Below, piece by piece: positions 1 through 11,491 of a DNA stretch of 64,000 nt (position 1 is the stretch's first letter; each line of letters opens with the position of its first letter). A program made the translations under genes and the position numbers. The stretch is taken from assembly GCA_963281155.1 (NCBI GenBank), contig CAUJLY010000001.1, positions 6,014,001 through 6,078,000 on the forward strand, read 5' to 3'. The notes under the pieces were generated by a model. It was not told where the DNA came from and did no database searches. It saw only the letters and a list, made by a program, of their open reading frames with translations. The DNA is from Rhabditophanes sp. KR3021 (Eukaryota; Nematoda; Chromadorea; Rhabditida; Alloionematidae).

Positions 1-219
1 ATAATATAAAGTGAACTTAAAGGAGAACATCCATATGAAAACGAAATGCAACGGCTTTTAGATCAGAAGCTAACTTTAGTTTTTTGGTTATATAAGTTAT
101 AAACAAAGGATATCATATTGGAGTCGTCAATTTTGTTTATCTATAACATATTGCAATTGTGTATAAGATATAGATGTATAAAAAGCAATTTGATTGGAAT
201 TAAACCACTTTTTGCAACT

Positions 220-1033
220 ATGAGAATAATTGTTCTTCTTTTTATTATTCTCTTTCGTTGGTCAGGCATAAACGCCTGCACGGATATCGATGCTAAGGTA
301 AGTAAAAGTATAACTAAATATTGATCATGTTTAACTTGCTTTATTTTAGAAAACAATTAGTTGCGCACATATTGCATGGCATGCATATGACAAATCACAC
401 CTCTTAAATACTAGAAACGAAGTTGATTATAATAGCACTATTGTCAGTTTATTTCACATTAATGAATATTTGGAACTTTGCACAGGCAACGTAAATGATT
501 GTTTGAATTTAACTAGAGATGAGGAATTTATTTTGTCTCAAAATAACCCTTCTCTTAAATTATCATTATCAAGAATAAGGTTAATGAAGTCGATTTATGA
601 GAATTTGAGTGAGTTCAGCATTTTTTACTCGATAACCTGTGCATGGAATCATTATGATCAAATTCAAAATGCTTTTAAGAGATGTTTCATTATGTTTCCA
701 GTGATGAAAACATTCCACAGAACTAATGTCTCATCTAAGACTTATCAAATCATCGGCTCCAGATTGAAGTGCGAACACACACAAATAAAAGAAATTTGTT
801 CAGCTTGTAGTACTCAAAATCGCTGTAAGTACATGAACGCTTTGGCAATTCAGGAGGAAGGAAATAACATCACACATCTTTTGCCACAATGCAGTGAACT
901 TGATGAAAAGTGTGATTCTCTGGACAACATGGATCAATCAAAAGCGGGAGAACAAGTAAAGGCAAAAGCAACTGAAATTTACAACAATTGGCAAACTTAT
1001 AAACAAATCAGCAAACAAATGAAGCAAAATTAA
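220..1033 (+). CDS. Secreted cysteine-rich protein, family not recognised
   Basis: Two exons, 220-297 and 350-1033, joined in phase 0 by a 52 bp GT..AG intron; 253 residues. The ATG at 220 starts a clear signal peptide (hydrophobic core LLFIILF, residues 4-12), so the product should enter the secretory pathway. The mature part has about a dozen cysteines, including a clustered CSAC..RC stretch near residue 185 and paired cysteines near the C-terminus, which suggests a disulfide-bonded extracellular domain. N-glycosylation sequons (NST, NLT, NVS, NIT) are present. A poly(A) signal AATAAA lies at 1053-1058. I do not recognise the domain; nematodes have many small secreted cysteine-rich families, and no function is proposed. 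Confidence 0.7.
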
Positions 1034-2396
1034 ATTACATCCTTATTTTAACAATAAAACATTATTTTGAGCAACCAATAAAAGAGATAACTTTTCTTCT
1101 AACTTTTACCCTATAATTTATTAAGAGGAAAAAATGAGTTATCAAATAAGTATTAATTTATCCAATATTTGTTAAACATTATCAAGTTTACTAGATGTCA
1201 AGACTTGATTTGACAAATATTTTAACTATTCAAAACATTGAAGACATTATTTTGTTTCTTTTTTGTAACATTGGACTAGTTATCCCAAAAAATAAGCACC
1301 CAATAAATACTATGTAGATGTTTTTGCAGTTAAACTCTTCCGATCTTGATACAATAATTAGAATGAATATAACACTATAATTTTGCTAATTAAAAAAGTT
1401 GCACATAATTTTGATAGTTGAAAAAGTTACAGATCATTTAATAATAAAAATTGATTTGTATCATTGTTAATCGAATGTCAATATTCCCATAGCAAGAAAA
1501 AATGATTTGATACATAGTAACTTTTAGAATAAAAATGTTTTGGTACTTACGATTACACTAAATATTTAAACGGAGTAACTGCGAAAAAAAATTCAATGAA
1601 TAATTCATCACTTAACTAGAAATGATTGATTTGGTATGGAATACATATTGTTTGCTGAAGTCAAAAACCTGAACTGTTTTGACTATTTTGAAGAACAATG
1701 TCAAATGCCTTGAATACATACCTTTGTTGCAAAGTTTTTGCGATGATTCATACAAAATACAATACCACCAACTTCTTTTTTGCTACATCTTCTTTACAAA
1801 TTAGTAGAAATCATCATTTTATCTTAATGTGTGAATGGTGCACTTGTTTGATGATTAATCGTAAGTCGCTTATATTATACGTATAAATCTACTATAGAGC
1901 TATTATTGATAATTAGATTGTACCTAAATAGTTATTAAATCACAATCAAAGTTGATATAATATTGAAAGCATTCATTCTTATTACACCTACGACATTAGT
2001 CATAATTGAGAATATCAAGATAATGGCATAGATATCATTTGACCATCAATCTAAGATTTAGCTTTTCATTTACTGAATACACTAATGATCCACTAGAAAG
2101 CAGGTGTACATATTTAATTCAGATAACTTTTTATTATTTATTTCCAAAAACTTCGATGCTTTCAATGATCAAAATCTCAGTGACATTCTTTTTAGATGCA
2201 AGATAAAACACAAATCATTCTTTTAGCTACTTTCTAATTTAATTTTCCTTTTAGGCTTCAAGTATACCTATTGAGTAATCTGGTTTTTTAACCAGAATCA
2301 TTTAAAGCTGATACATCCACCCAATTAAATTTCTACGTGGACAACACTTAAAACCTGTTCATAAAGCATTCATAAAAATTACATTCTAATTTTTGA
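1034..2396. other. Intergenic, no gene seen
   Basis: AT-rich, with AATAAA at 1053-1058 ending the upstream gene. The only open frame (about 1698-1886) is short, has no splice context or recognisable domain, and was not called. Confidence 0.6.
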
Positions 2397-2402
2397 TATA
2401 AA
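2397..2402 (+). promoter_or_regulatory. TATA box candidate for the PLA2-like gene
   Basis: TATAAA at 2397-2402. A start site about 30 bp downstream would fall between the ATGs at 2416 and 2440. This favours 2440 as the first translated ATG, which also gives the better signal peptide. Confidence 0.4.
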
Positions 2403-2439
2403 ACTTTTGGATGTCATGATTAGCTTTAGAGTATGTATA

Positions 2440-3512
2440 ATGAAACACAACTTCCTTTTCATTGCCTTTGTATTATGTTGTGAAGTTAATAGCATTCCTA
2501 CTAATTACTCCATCACAGTTAACGGCATTCTAACTAATCACTCGAAGCATGTGGAGACTATTTCAACTAGACTTGCTGATGGTCATCCTTATATGTGTGG
2601 TGCTGGACCCGTAAGTTCTTGGTTGTCAAAAGTGGCTAGTAGTAAATGCGGAAACAATGATTGTAAGTTAAGACTAATTAGGTAAATTTACAATATTTTT
2701 TAGTAAACGAATGTTGCTTAAAGCATGATGAATGCTATGACAGTTTTATAAACAGTCAAGACGAGTGCGATCAAATCTTCTGTGACTGCATAGATAATCA
2801 CTACGAAAACTTTTGCAAGATGTGGCTTAAAGTAACACATTGTGCAGTCGTCAAAGCAACAGGATATTTTCCCTTCATAAACGCAAGGAAGGTACATACA
2901 AAAGTTATAGAATTTGAATTACCAGAAGATTACCAAGATGACGACAATAACACGCATGTTTATGATCCCATTCCTATCGAACATTCTAGTTACTACACAC
3001 AATCATTTGGTACGAATTTAATCAACCATACTGAATCTAAAGATGCCATAATTAATAGCACTAATGATTTGTTACCAATAAGTGCCATGAACCTTACTGG
3101 GTTATCATCAATTAATGCCACAGAGGATGAGTTATCTTCAATAAGTGCCGCAGATCGCACTCAGCTATCTTCAGCAAATGCAACAAACGTTTCTTCTGCC
3201 AAATCGTTGTCCGCAATACATTCCACAAATATTACAAACAATGAATTATTACCCTTAACTAAAATTGGCACTAGCTTGATTACGCAAATTACGGACGATG
3301 CACTTCAAGGTTTAAAGGCATCCAATTGGATTGTGAATGATCTTCTTCAAACCACTAAAATTGACGAGCAAATACTGATTGATGCAAAATCAGCACAGAA
3401 AACAATACTCAATACAACTTTAATGCAAAATACACCTTCAATCCAAAATATAACAACACCTCAATTCCATCTTACTATCCCAGAAGAAACTTTATTACCA
3501 TCATCCTCTTAA
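2440..3512 (+). CDS. Secreted phospholipase A2-like protein with Ser/Thr/Asn-rich tail
   Basis: Exons 2440-2662 and 2704-3512 (41 bp intron, phase 1), 343 residues. Secreted PLA2s hydrolyse the sn-2 ester of phospholipids in a calcium-dependent way. The splice junction recreates the family signature DLNECCLKHDECYD with the catalytic His-Asp pair; a glycine-containing loop (CGAGP) precedes it, in the place of the calcium loop, and a second cysteine cluster (FCDC) follows. The signal peptide starts at ATG 2440; an in-frame ATG at 2416 would add eight residues. After about residue 150 the protein becomes a low-complexity tail rich in Ser, Thr and Asn with many N-X-S/T sequons and loosely repeated LSSINAT-like units, unlike the usual compact 120-180 residue enzymes. 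A GT-containing site near 2890 could give a shorter isoform, but the frame stays open without it. Domain assignment is firm; enzymatic activity is inferred. Confidence 0.8.
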
Positions 3513-3620
3513 TTTATTTTTGGTACGTCTCTATTTATTGAAATAAACTATTTAAAATGATGATATGTCGGTGTCTTGAATAGCATTGATTAAAATAACT
3601 TTTCATCCAAAAGGTACAAC

Positions 3621-3628
3621 TATATAAG
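3621..3628 (+). promoter_or_regulatory. TATA box candidate for the CPG4-like gene
   Basis: TATATAAG lies 36 bp before the ATG at 3664, which implies a very short 5' UTR or a leader added by trans-splicing. Confidence 0.45.
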
Positions 3629-3663
3629 ATGGCTCGTTTGATGACTCTTCATTCTATCTTAAA

Positions 3664-5005
3664 ATGAAACTAATACTAACGTCTATATTGGCAATTGTAA
3701 TATTTACATCGCTTGCCTACTCTTCACCCCTCGACTCACGAAGTTTATTTGAGGGTAATGATGTGCATGATGTGCATTCAGAAAGCATTGTTTCTGATGA
3801 CATTTTCGCAAATAATACAGAAATGTACGCAGGCCCCGATGAATGTCTGCACTTTTGCCAGGATCATATTTTTAACGTCCTCAAGCCAGCCGTATCAATT
3901 ACCATGCCAATTAAGGACAAATACAAGAATATTTGCAGGTAAGTGTCATCGTATTTTAGAATCATCTATCCTTTTATTTAGTGGATACCAAAATGCGAAG
4001 ACATGTATGTTAGAAAAACCACAATGTCCTAGTCATTCCATTTTCAAAACTGTGTCTAGCGGCATTGTATTTATGTGTGAGGAACAGAAGGATGCCTTTG
4101 CGCATAACATTGATTGTATCAATGATTGGTTTCAATACTCAAATTTTGGTATGTTTTGGTATCTATGTTAGTCACTTTACTAATCATTACCATTAGAATG
4201 CGAAAGTTTTTGCCTGGCTTCTAATCTCATCAATGGTCTTTCAATTAAAACCATGTTGGAGAAGGATTTCAAATTTTTACAGATGTTCGATCCATACATT
4301 ATGAAAATGTCCGTAAACGAAGGTTGTCGTGTTACCGAGTGTATGCTTAAATGTTATAAGCAAAAGTTGAACACTCGCTGTGAAGGTATTGGCGGTTCTT
4401 TGTTAGTTGAAGCATTGGTTAGGCCAATGGGCGATGTTCAAGGTTTAGGGTCACCAATTATTCCGGCATTAACAGCTTTCTTGCCCCAACAATGTGGATT
4501 TATTACGACGGCTGCTGACACTGGAGCCGAGTTAAGATTAGACGATGGGCTAAATAATGAAATTATCAAGAAGTACAATCTTTTGAAAGGAGAGGCTGAA
4601 GTTGGGTCAGGGAATGAAGTTGTGCATGACCCATTTGCTCAGGATTTGTCTTTAGATGCTGACTCGCCATTAGGACCAATATCTGACAAAAGGCCTATTC
4701 TTGACAATCTAACTGATTCCAATGAAACGATGATTGGTGGTAATAATGGCTCAACTATTGCGCCTTTATTGTCAGATTCTGAAGGAAGTGGACTAGAAGC
4801 CGATTGGTCCATTAATTCATTTCAACGAATTGGAGGTGATGGCGAAGTTGTATTCCAAAAGAAACCTATCGCTAAGCCACCAAACAAAACAAATGAGAAA
4901 GTTTACGATAGAAGAATTAGAGGAAACGTTGAGACAATTGTTCACTTCAAGTTGAAGAAACAAAAGAAAAATGCCAATCTGAGGTGCTATGTAGAAGATT
5001 TATAA
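3664..5005 (+). CDS. CPG4-domain protein, predicted chondroitin proteoglycan
   Basis: Exons 3664-3938, 3982-4148 and 4197-5005 join in phases 2 and 1 to give 416 residues. There is a signal peptide (residues 1-20), then a nematode chondroitin proteoglycan 4 type cysteine domain (about 55-260) with the characteristic GCRVTECMLKCY and CEGIGGSLLVEALVRP stretches. The C-terminal third is acidic and has Ser-Gly sites, including DSEGSG (encoded around 4773-4790), a typical glycosaminoglycan attachment context. In C. elegans, CPG proteins are secreted chondroitin carriers of the eggshell, vulva and embryo; a similar role is inferred. It ends in a basic stretch (KLKKQKKN). A poly(A) signal AATAAA lies at 5086-5091. 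The same DSEGSG motif recurs in the giant CPG-like gene near the other end of the window. Confidence 0.8.
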
Positions 5006-5226
5006 TTTAACTAATGTAAAGTATTTGATTTAAGATATATTGAGATTTATGGTTATTAATTACTAAACGATTACTATTTTAATTGAATAAAAATTTAAAA
5101 TATGTGTATGCATATAAAACTAAATTTGAACAAATTATCATTCATTTACTTTAATAGTAAACAATAAGTATGCGGTATTTACTTTGTAAATAAAGTGCCT
5201 TTATAACAATTATCTAAATTATGTAA

Positions 5227-7161
5227 CTAATAGGATTGGCAAATATATTTCCATTGTGTAAATTCGTCTATCCCCTGGCTCGCTCCTTCTCTTCCCATGC
5301 CACTTTCCTTAACTCCGCCAAAAGCAGCCTCAGCACATGAGAAAATTCCCTCATTAATACCAACCATTCCAGATTGTAATTTACGTTGTACTCTGTTAAT
5401 TTGAGCCATATCTTGTGAAAAAAAGTAACTTGCTAAACCAGATCTAGTTTCATTAGCTCTGGTAATTGCTTCCTCTTCGGTTGTGAACTTTTGAATGGCT
5501 GCAATTGGTCCGAAAATTTCCTCGCTGGCAATTAACATATCCTTAGTAACGCCAGTAATTAAAGTTGGTGCATATAAAGTAGTTTCAGCTTGAGCAAGAT
5601 CTCCACCAAGACTAATGGTTGCTCCCTTGTCTTTGGCATCTTGAACAATCTTCGTTACTTTGTCAATAGCTTGCTGGTTAATTAAGGGGCCAAAGTTAAT
5701 TCCTTCATCTAGGCCATATCCACATTTTAATTTTTGCATTTGCCTAGTCAATTTATCAACAAATTCATCATGCACTTTTTCTTGAACCAAAATTCTATTG
5801 GCAGCAACACATGTTTGACCTGAACATCCAGAATATTATTAATATATTTATTTTTGAATCAATTTTTTGATGAGATCATACTTTTTAAATTTAAATATCA
5901 GTAAAACTATCTAATGTCATGACAATAATTTGGATTTTAAATAAAGCATGGTCATCTTAGATGTTTAGCAAGACATACTCTTCAAAACACTTTCAAGAAT
6001 GAATACTAGAGCAATACTTTTCTTGCTAAATAAATCAAACACGTCATATTTCAATTTAACTTCATGCCGTAATCGCAGTTATGGATCCCATAGATCCTAT
6101 CTAAAATGGTTTTCGATACAAGAGCAATTGCCGAGACCAACTTCTAATTTTTACCTCTTTTATTTTTGGTTGTTTATTTTGGTTCTAATAAAGTACCTGA
6201 GCATCTGAACTTTGCACCCATCGTTCCGGAAACAGCCTTGTCAATATCAGCCGATTCGAAAACAACAACAGCTGCATTTCCTCCTAATTCTAGACATACT
6301 CTTTTAACAGTTGATGCACTTTGTTTTAATAATAATTTACCAACTTCTGTGGATCCTGTAAATGAGATGGCGTCAACTCTTGTAGAATCACAGACATATT
6401 TTGAAATTTCAATTGTATTTTCCAAATCAGCAGGAACAACATTAAAGACACCGGATGGGATGCCTGCTTGGATTCCGAGTTCAGCAAAAGCCAAAGCAGA
6501 TAGAGGCGTATCTTCGGCTGGTTTGGCAACAATTGTACATCCTACTGCCAAAGCTGCAGCAGCTTTTCTTGCAAGCATAGCTATTGGGAAGTTCCATGGT
6601 GTAATAAGGACAACAACTCCAATTGGCTCCCGAACATGCAAGTGTTGTCTATTTAAGACTGGGGGAGAAACAACTTGCCCATATACACGCCTTGCTTCGC
6701 CAGCATACCAATCCAAGAATGAGGCGGCATACGCAACTTCTCCTTTAGCTTCCGCCAATGGTTTGCCTTGTTCAAGTGTCAACAGCTCAGCTAATTTGTC
6801 TTGATTTTTGAGTAATAAATTATTCCATCTTTGCAAAATTGCTCCTCTTTCTTTGGCCGTTGTTTTATCTGACCATTCCGGAAAAGCTTCTTTCGCTGAC
6901 TCGACTGCAATTTGGGCTTCGGATACTGAACAATTGGCAACTTCGTAAATTGTCTTCTTAGTATATGGGTCGAGGACAGGGAATGTGTTATTTGATAAGG
7001 CCTTCATCCATTTTCCTAAACATGTGTTTATGCATGGCACTTAGTTGATTAAATTTACCATTGATAAAAGCACGTCCTCCCTTTGGAAGGAATACTGACT
7101 CGTAGTTTCGTTTAGAAACAAGAGATAGTCTCTTGACTCCGGAAATTAATCTTGAATTCAT
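5227..7161 (-). CDS. alh-7: Succinate-semialdehyde dehydrogenase, mitochondrial
   Basis: Minus-strand exons 7059-7161, 6197-7015 and 5227-5819 (introns 43 and 377 bp) close to 504 residues, the normal length for ALDH5A1. The enzyme oxidises succinate semialdehyde to succinate with NAD(P), the last step of the GABA shunt, in the mitochondrial matrix. The first 24 residues are basic and hydroxylated (MNSRLISGVKRLSL..SKRN), fitting a targeting peptide. Visible motifs are NAD-binding TPWNFPIAM, the FTGS loop, general base in LELGG, catalytic cysteine in SGQTCVAANR, and EEIFGP. The catalytic-cysteine motif is split by the 377 bp intron (phase 1). The start codon directly follows a TTTTTATCTCAG acceptor-like sequence, suggesting spliced-leader addition. 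The symbol follows the C. elegans orthologue name and assumes one-to-one orthology. Confidence 0.9.
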
Positions 7162-7803
7162 CTGAGATAAAAACAATTAATCAAAAATATAATTATTAAG
7201 AATATAATCAATTAGATGCAATATTGACAGCTACTATTTGCATAAAACAATGCCCATTACATTTTGATAGATACTTGGAACATTACTTCAAGGCATTTCG
7301 TTGCAAGAAAAAACGACAAAAGAGAAACAACATGCGAATTTCTAAATATTTTTATTGAATGTCAATAAATAACTATTTTTAAAGATCAACTACTATGCAT
7401 TTTAGCATTAGATGCAGAGATAAGATGACTAAATAACTTTAAAAAGCTCCAGCCATCCTGCCGCGATTACTTGTACTACGAAACTTGGAAGGAAGCATCA
7501 AAGCGGCTCACTTTAATTTACTATAGTACAAAATATTATACAATCCTATGGGATACTTCAAGAATACTCCTCAAGCAGGTACAGTATTTACGATTACACT
7601 ATAATGACAATGCTCTAATAATAAGCATTGATTGAATTATTGCAATAACAGTTTGATAACAAATATTTAACAGAAGACTAGCGATATTTTTATTTTCTAA
7701 TACGCGTCAACTCATATAACATATCATTTTATATTATTTACAAATCCAAATAATACAATTTCTTTTAGTGATCGAGCGGTGAAAGATTGTTATTGCTAAA
7801 ATT
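7162..7803. other. Divergent intergenic spacer
   Basis: Lies between the 5' ends of the minus-strand dehydrogenase and the plus-strand GYF gene, so it should hold both promoters. AT-rich; I see no gene or clear element in it. Confidence 0.5.
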
Positions 7804-8903
7804 ATGACCATTACTAATAATGAGGCCACAAACACAGAAATAGATGAATCTGCACAACTTTCTGAGGTAATAAATGATACAGTTGACCACAATTGGAGCT
7901 ATATTGGTAGCGATCAGTTTGTCCATGGGCGTTATGCCTCCACAAAGATGCAAAACTGGCTAGAACAAGGATTTTTTGATGAAAATTTAATGGTCAATGC
8001 TGAGAATGATCAACAATTTTACTGTATTAAAGATTTTAAACGCTTGTTAAATGGCGATGTAAGTTTATGATGTTTACACGTTTATTTATGATGTTGTTTT
8101 GTAAAGTTAATTAACACACGCACTAACACAATTTATGGATATTCATTTAATATTAGGATATTTCATTTTAATTAAGTGCCATAGCATATGCCGACAACAT
8201 AACAGGCTTAAGATGAATCAGGGCCTGGATATTGCAAATGTTTAATATCACGGGTAGTTTTATTCGTCTAACAAAAACATAAAAAGGAACTTCCTTATTT
8301 AATTTGACTATACACATAATAAATTCATCTTTATTTTAGTGCCCCTTCAAAAAAAATATTGCATCTTTCGAAAGTCTAAAACCAAAGCAGGAAAATAGTG
8401 GTCAATATTATAATGAAGTTCAGGGCTTAATACCAGGTATGCCTGGAAATGCCGTCTTCCACGGACCTATTCCAAATCGCATGCCGTTTGGTGGTTATCC
8501 AATGATCCCCTCGTATGGCTTTCCTGGCATGGCGCCTCCAAATTATCTCGTTGCATCAGCTTCGCCCTATCCAATGGATTACTCTCAAATGGTTCCAGAG
8601 AACATGAATTTCCAAGCTCACCATGGATTCGGAGACAATTTGAACACCTATTCGCCAGCATCCTCAGACTTATATGATGAAAACAACCACACACCAAACA
8701 ATATCGCGGACAGTTCAACAGACACATCAGATGCTCCATGGCAAAAAGGGTCTAAAAAAGTGGTAATGGTTGATTCATCTACATCGACAAATGTTGCCCA
8801 AACAGCTGACGCGGCCACTCAGACAGTTTATCAAATTGAGGCCGCAAGACTAACCCAATTGCTTCAGACAATATTAGGTTTTGGGATTGAAATAATCAAC
8901 TAA
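7804..8903 (+). CDS. Small GYF-domain protein
   Basis: Exons 7804-8058 and 8340-8903 (281 bp intron, phase 0), 272 residues. Residues 29-85 match a GYF domain: NWSYIG, then HGRYASTKMQNWLEQGFF, a hydrophobic strand and a C-terminal FKRLL. GYF domains bind proline-rich peptides; known proteins act in splicing (CD2BP2) or translational repression (GIGYF). The middle (about 105-160) is rich in Pro, Gly, Met and Tyr. The C-terminus has a conserved-looking block with TADAATQT and a Leu/Gln-rich helix. No nuclear signal is obvious. A poly(A) signal AATAAA lies at 8932-8937. The protein is far shorter than GIGYF, so the exact orthologue is uncertain. Confidence 0.75.
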
Positions 8904-11491
8904 ACTAAATTTATATCTATTATTTTTTGCGAATAAATGTAAGGCCGCCCTTTATTCCTCATTTTATTAATGAAAATGGTTTGTGTTCCAATTTATCCCT
9001 TTTATGAAAATCACCGGTCCTCAACAAATTTTTCTCACGTCCTTAAAATATTTTATTACAAATTATTATCTTAACAACTATTATCTTAAAAATCATTACA
9101 TTCATTATAGTAAATATATTAAATGCAAATGGTGTGAAACAAAATTACTTTTTATAAACAAATTAATATTTAAACTTTTTTGTTTAACTAAATTTATAAA
9201 ATTATTGCTTTTTGTCTTATTAACAGTAGGCATGTTACTTCACATTACTTGATATTTCTGAATACTGCTGCATATTTTGCTGATATGGATAATATCTTAA
9301 ATATATGCAAATATATCTATCAAGTTTCAGTCATGTATATACTACATCATTGAATCCTTATTTGTGTCCAAACGTTTAAAGAAATAAATGTAGAAACACT
9401 TATCTGAAACATTACTACTGTTTGAATACTTCGTTTTTTATTTATTGGTATTTTTATAATGTTCATATGTATTTAGTTTGGGCATCATTTTTGGTGATAA
9501 ATAATGCAAAAAAAGCAAACATGTAGTTTAGACAAAAAATAATTGATATTTTGAGACTTATACACGAATCAAAGAAATATCCATTTGCTTTAATTGTATA
9601 AGATATGATTGGTAATGAAAGTATTTAACGATACTTTTGCATATCACATTTTTTATGGCTCAATATGTGATTTACTTTCTGATGCTTTCAAAATAAGCTG
9701 TTGATCTGGTTGATAATGTTAGAATTTTGTGGATGTTATTGAATTGTAAAAAATGATTTCTTGTCATCCATATCACTTTGAAACTATAAAGCTAATGTTT
9801 TTTTAATATGTATAATAATATTACTTTTAAATCATAATTATTTACAACATCTACATATTGAAATGATATGTTATTATTTTGATAACAAATGAGATTATTA
9901 ATCCAACGGCATGTTTATAACAAAAAGGTTTATAGAAATTTGTAGTTGTGTTTGATTGTTATATTTGCACTTCTCTATTAGAATATGAGAAGGAATTATT
10001 GTTCACGTTTCCTATTAATTTATTTATCCCTCTTTTAAAACAAAAAATTATATATTTGAATATAAGCACTGAGCTTTATATCTGACACCATACAGCGCAC
10101 AATTTCTTTTCATTGAGCTATTATTCTTAACTAATGTGCCATCTTGACTAAAAATATAACTCAAAAACCATATCATGCTTTACAAGCTTCGTCTTATTTA
10201 AAACAAACAATATCTCCCAAATAAAAGACATCATTAAGGATAGTAGATCTTTATAATGAGCGGCTAAACCCATTATTACTCTTCATTATTACTATTTAAT
10301 TTGTTATGTCAAATTATTTCGCAATTAATAGGGCCTCTTCCACTAAGAGAATCACACAACACAAAAAGTATAAGCGAAAAAGCTAAAGTAAATAAATATT
10401 TTTAATCGGTCCCTATTAATTTTATCAAATGGAAAAAAGAAGTTTAATATTTTAAATTATATAAAGGGCATTTTTAGTTTATAAAAGTGACATGATAATA
10501 ATAAGTATTATGATAACATATAATTTTAGACAATAAGGCATAACCTTTCGAAGGAAATTTTGTATTATTATTTATTAACGATTTATTAGATTAACGGTTT
10601 AAGGTTTCTACTAATTTAAAATATCCAGCAAAATATAATTTCTTTCTTTTTATTATTAAAATAAATTATTTTACACAAAATACAGGACTGTAATCACATT
10701 TCAACAATCAAGATACTATAATTTTCTGTCATACACAGATAAATACTTATTTGATACATATTTATGTAATGACACATTTAGAAGATTAAAAATTGTTTGG
10801 ATGCCTATTTGATTACAGAGAAATAGTTAATTTATTTTTTATCAGTTTACAATAAATGCCAATATTTGAATTGACTTTTCATAATTTCACCTTACTTTTC
10901 ATGTGTGTAGTACTTTGACTAAATTATTTTAATTAGGCAATAACATTTTAGGTTACCAAAAATAAGGTGTTACCAAAGTTTAATGTAAAAAAGTTTAACC
11001 AAGTAATGCATTCAATTTTTGTGAACCGTAAGTCTTTTGGGACATTTGAAAGTTTCTTTTTGAGTGACATTTAAGATGGGCAATACCAAGTTAATATTAT
11101 GCTTTATTATATTTTAGATCATTTGACGTTTTAAAGGGTACATACATTTTCTTCATTTTCGTTATTTTGAAAGCATTTATTTGTTTTAATTGAGTAAGGT
11201 AAATAGGTACTATAAAAATGTATAAAATAGAAATATAAACAATTAAGTATAAAATATACTTCCCTAATATTTTATGTCATATTCAGTGTTTAATTACGTA
11301 TAACGTTCTTTTGTTTCCTCTTCAATAATGGATGTTAATTTGCCTTTAGCTAATTTCTATGTTAACTGTTAAAACGAAATCATCAGTGGAAAGTATTAAA
11401 ACAAAAGTGACATATTAAATTTTCTATAAACACCTGCATTATTTATTGTTATTGGAGTCATCAAAAAGTTGTGACTTTACTTTGGAGTTGA
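8904..11491. other. Long AT-rich intergenic or upstream region
   Basis: 2.6 kb with no convincing coding sequence; the open frame near 8983-9252 is low-complexity AT translation. It probably contains the upstream control region of the potassium channel gene. No repeat or RNA gene recognised. Confidence 0.5.

Noticed and set aside
10..102. Open stretch at the left edge ending in TAA (..ENEMQRLLDQKLTL..)
   Set aside because: Could be the last exon of a gene outside the window, but there is no splice acceptor, motif or length to support it.
1698..1886. Short plus-strand open frame in the first spacer
   Set aside because: AT-rich translation, no signal, domain or splice context; expected by chance.
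6166..6804. Long plus-strand frame opposite the dehydrogenase
   Set aside because: Mirror of a conserved coding exon on the other strand; no start context or family of its own.
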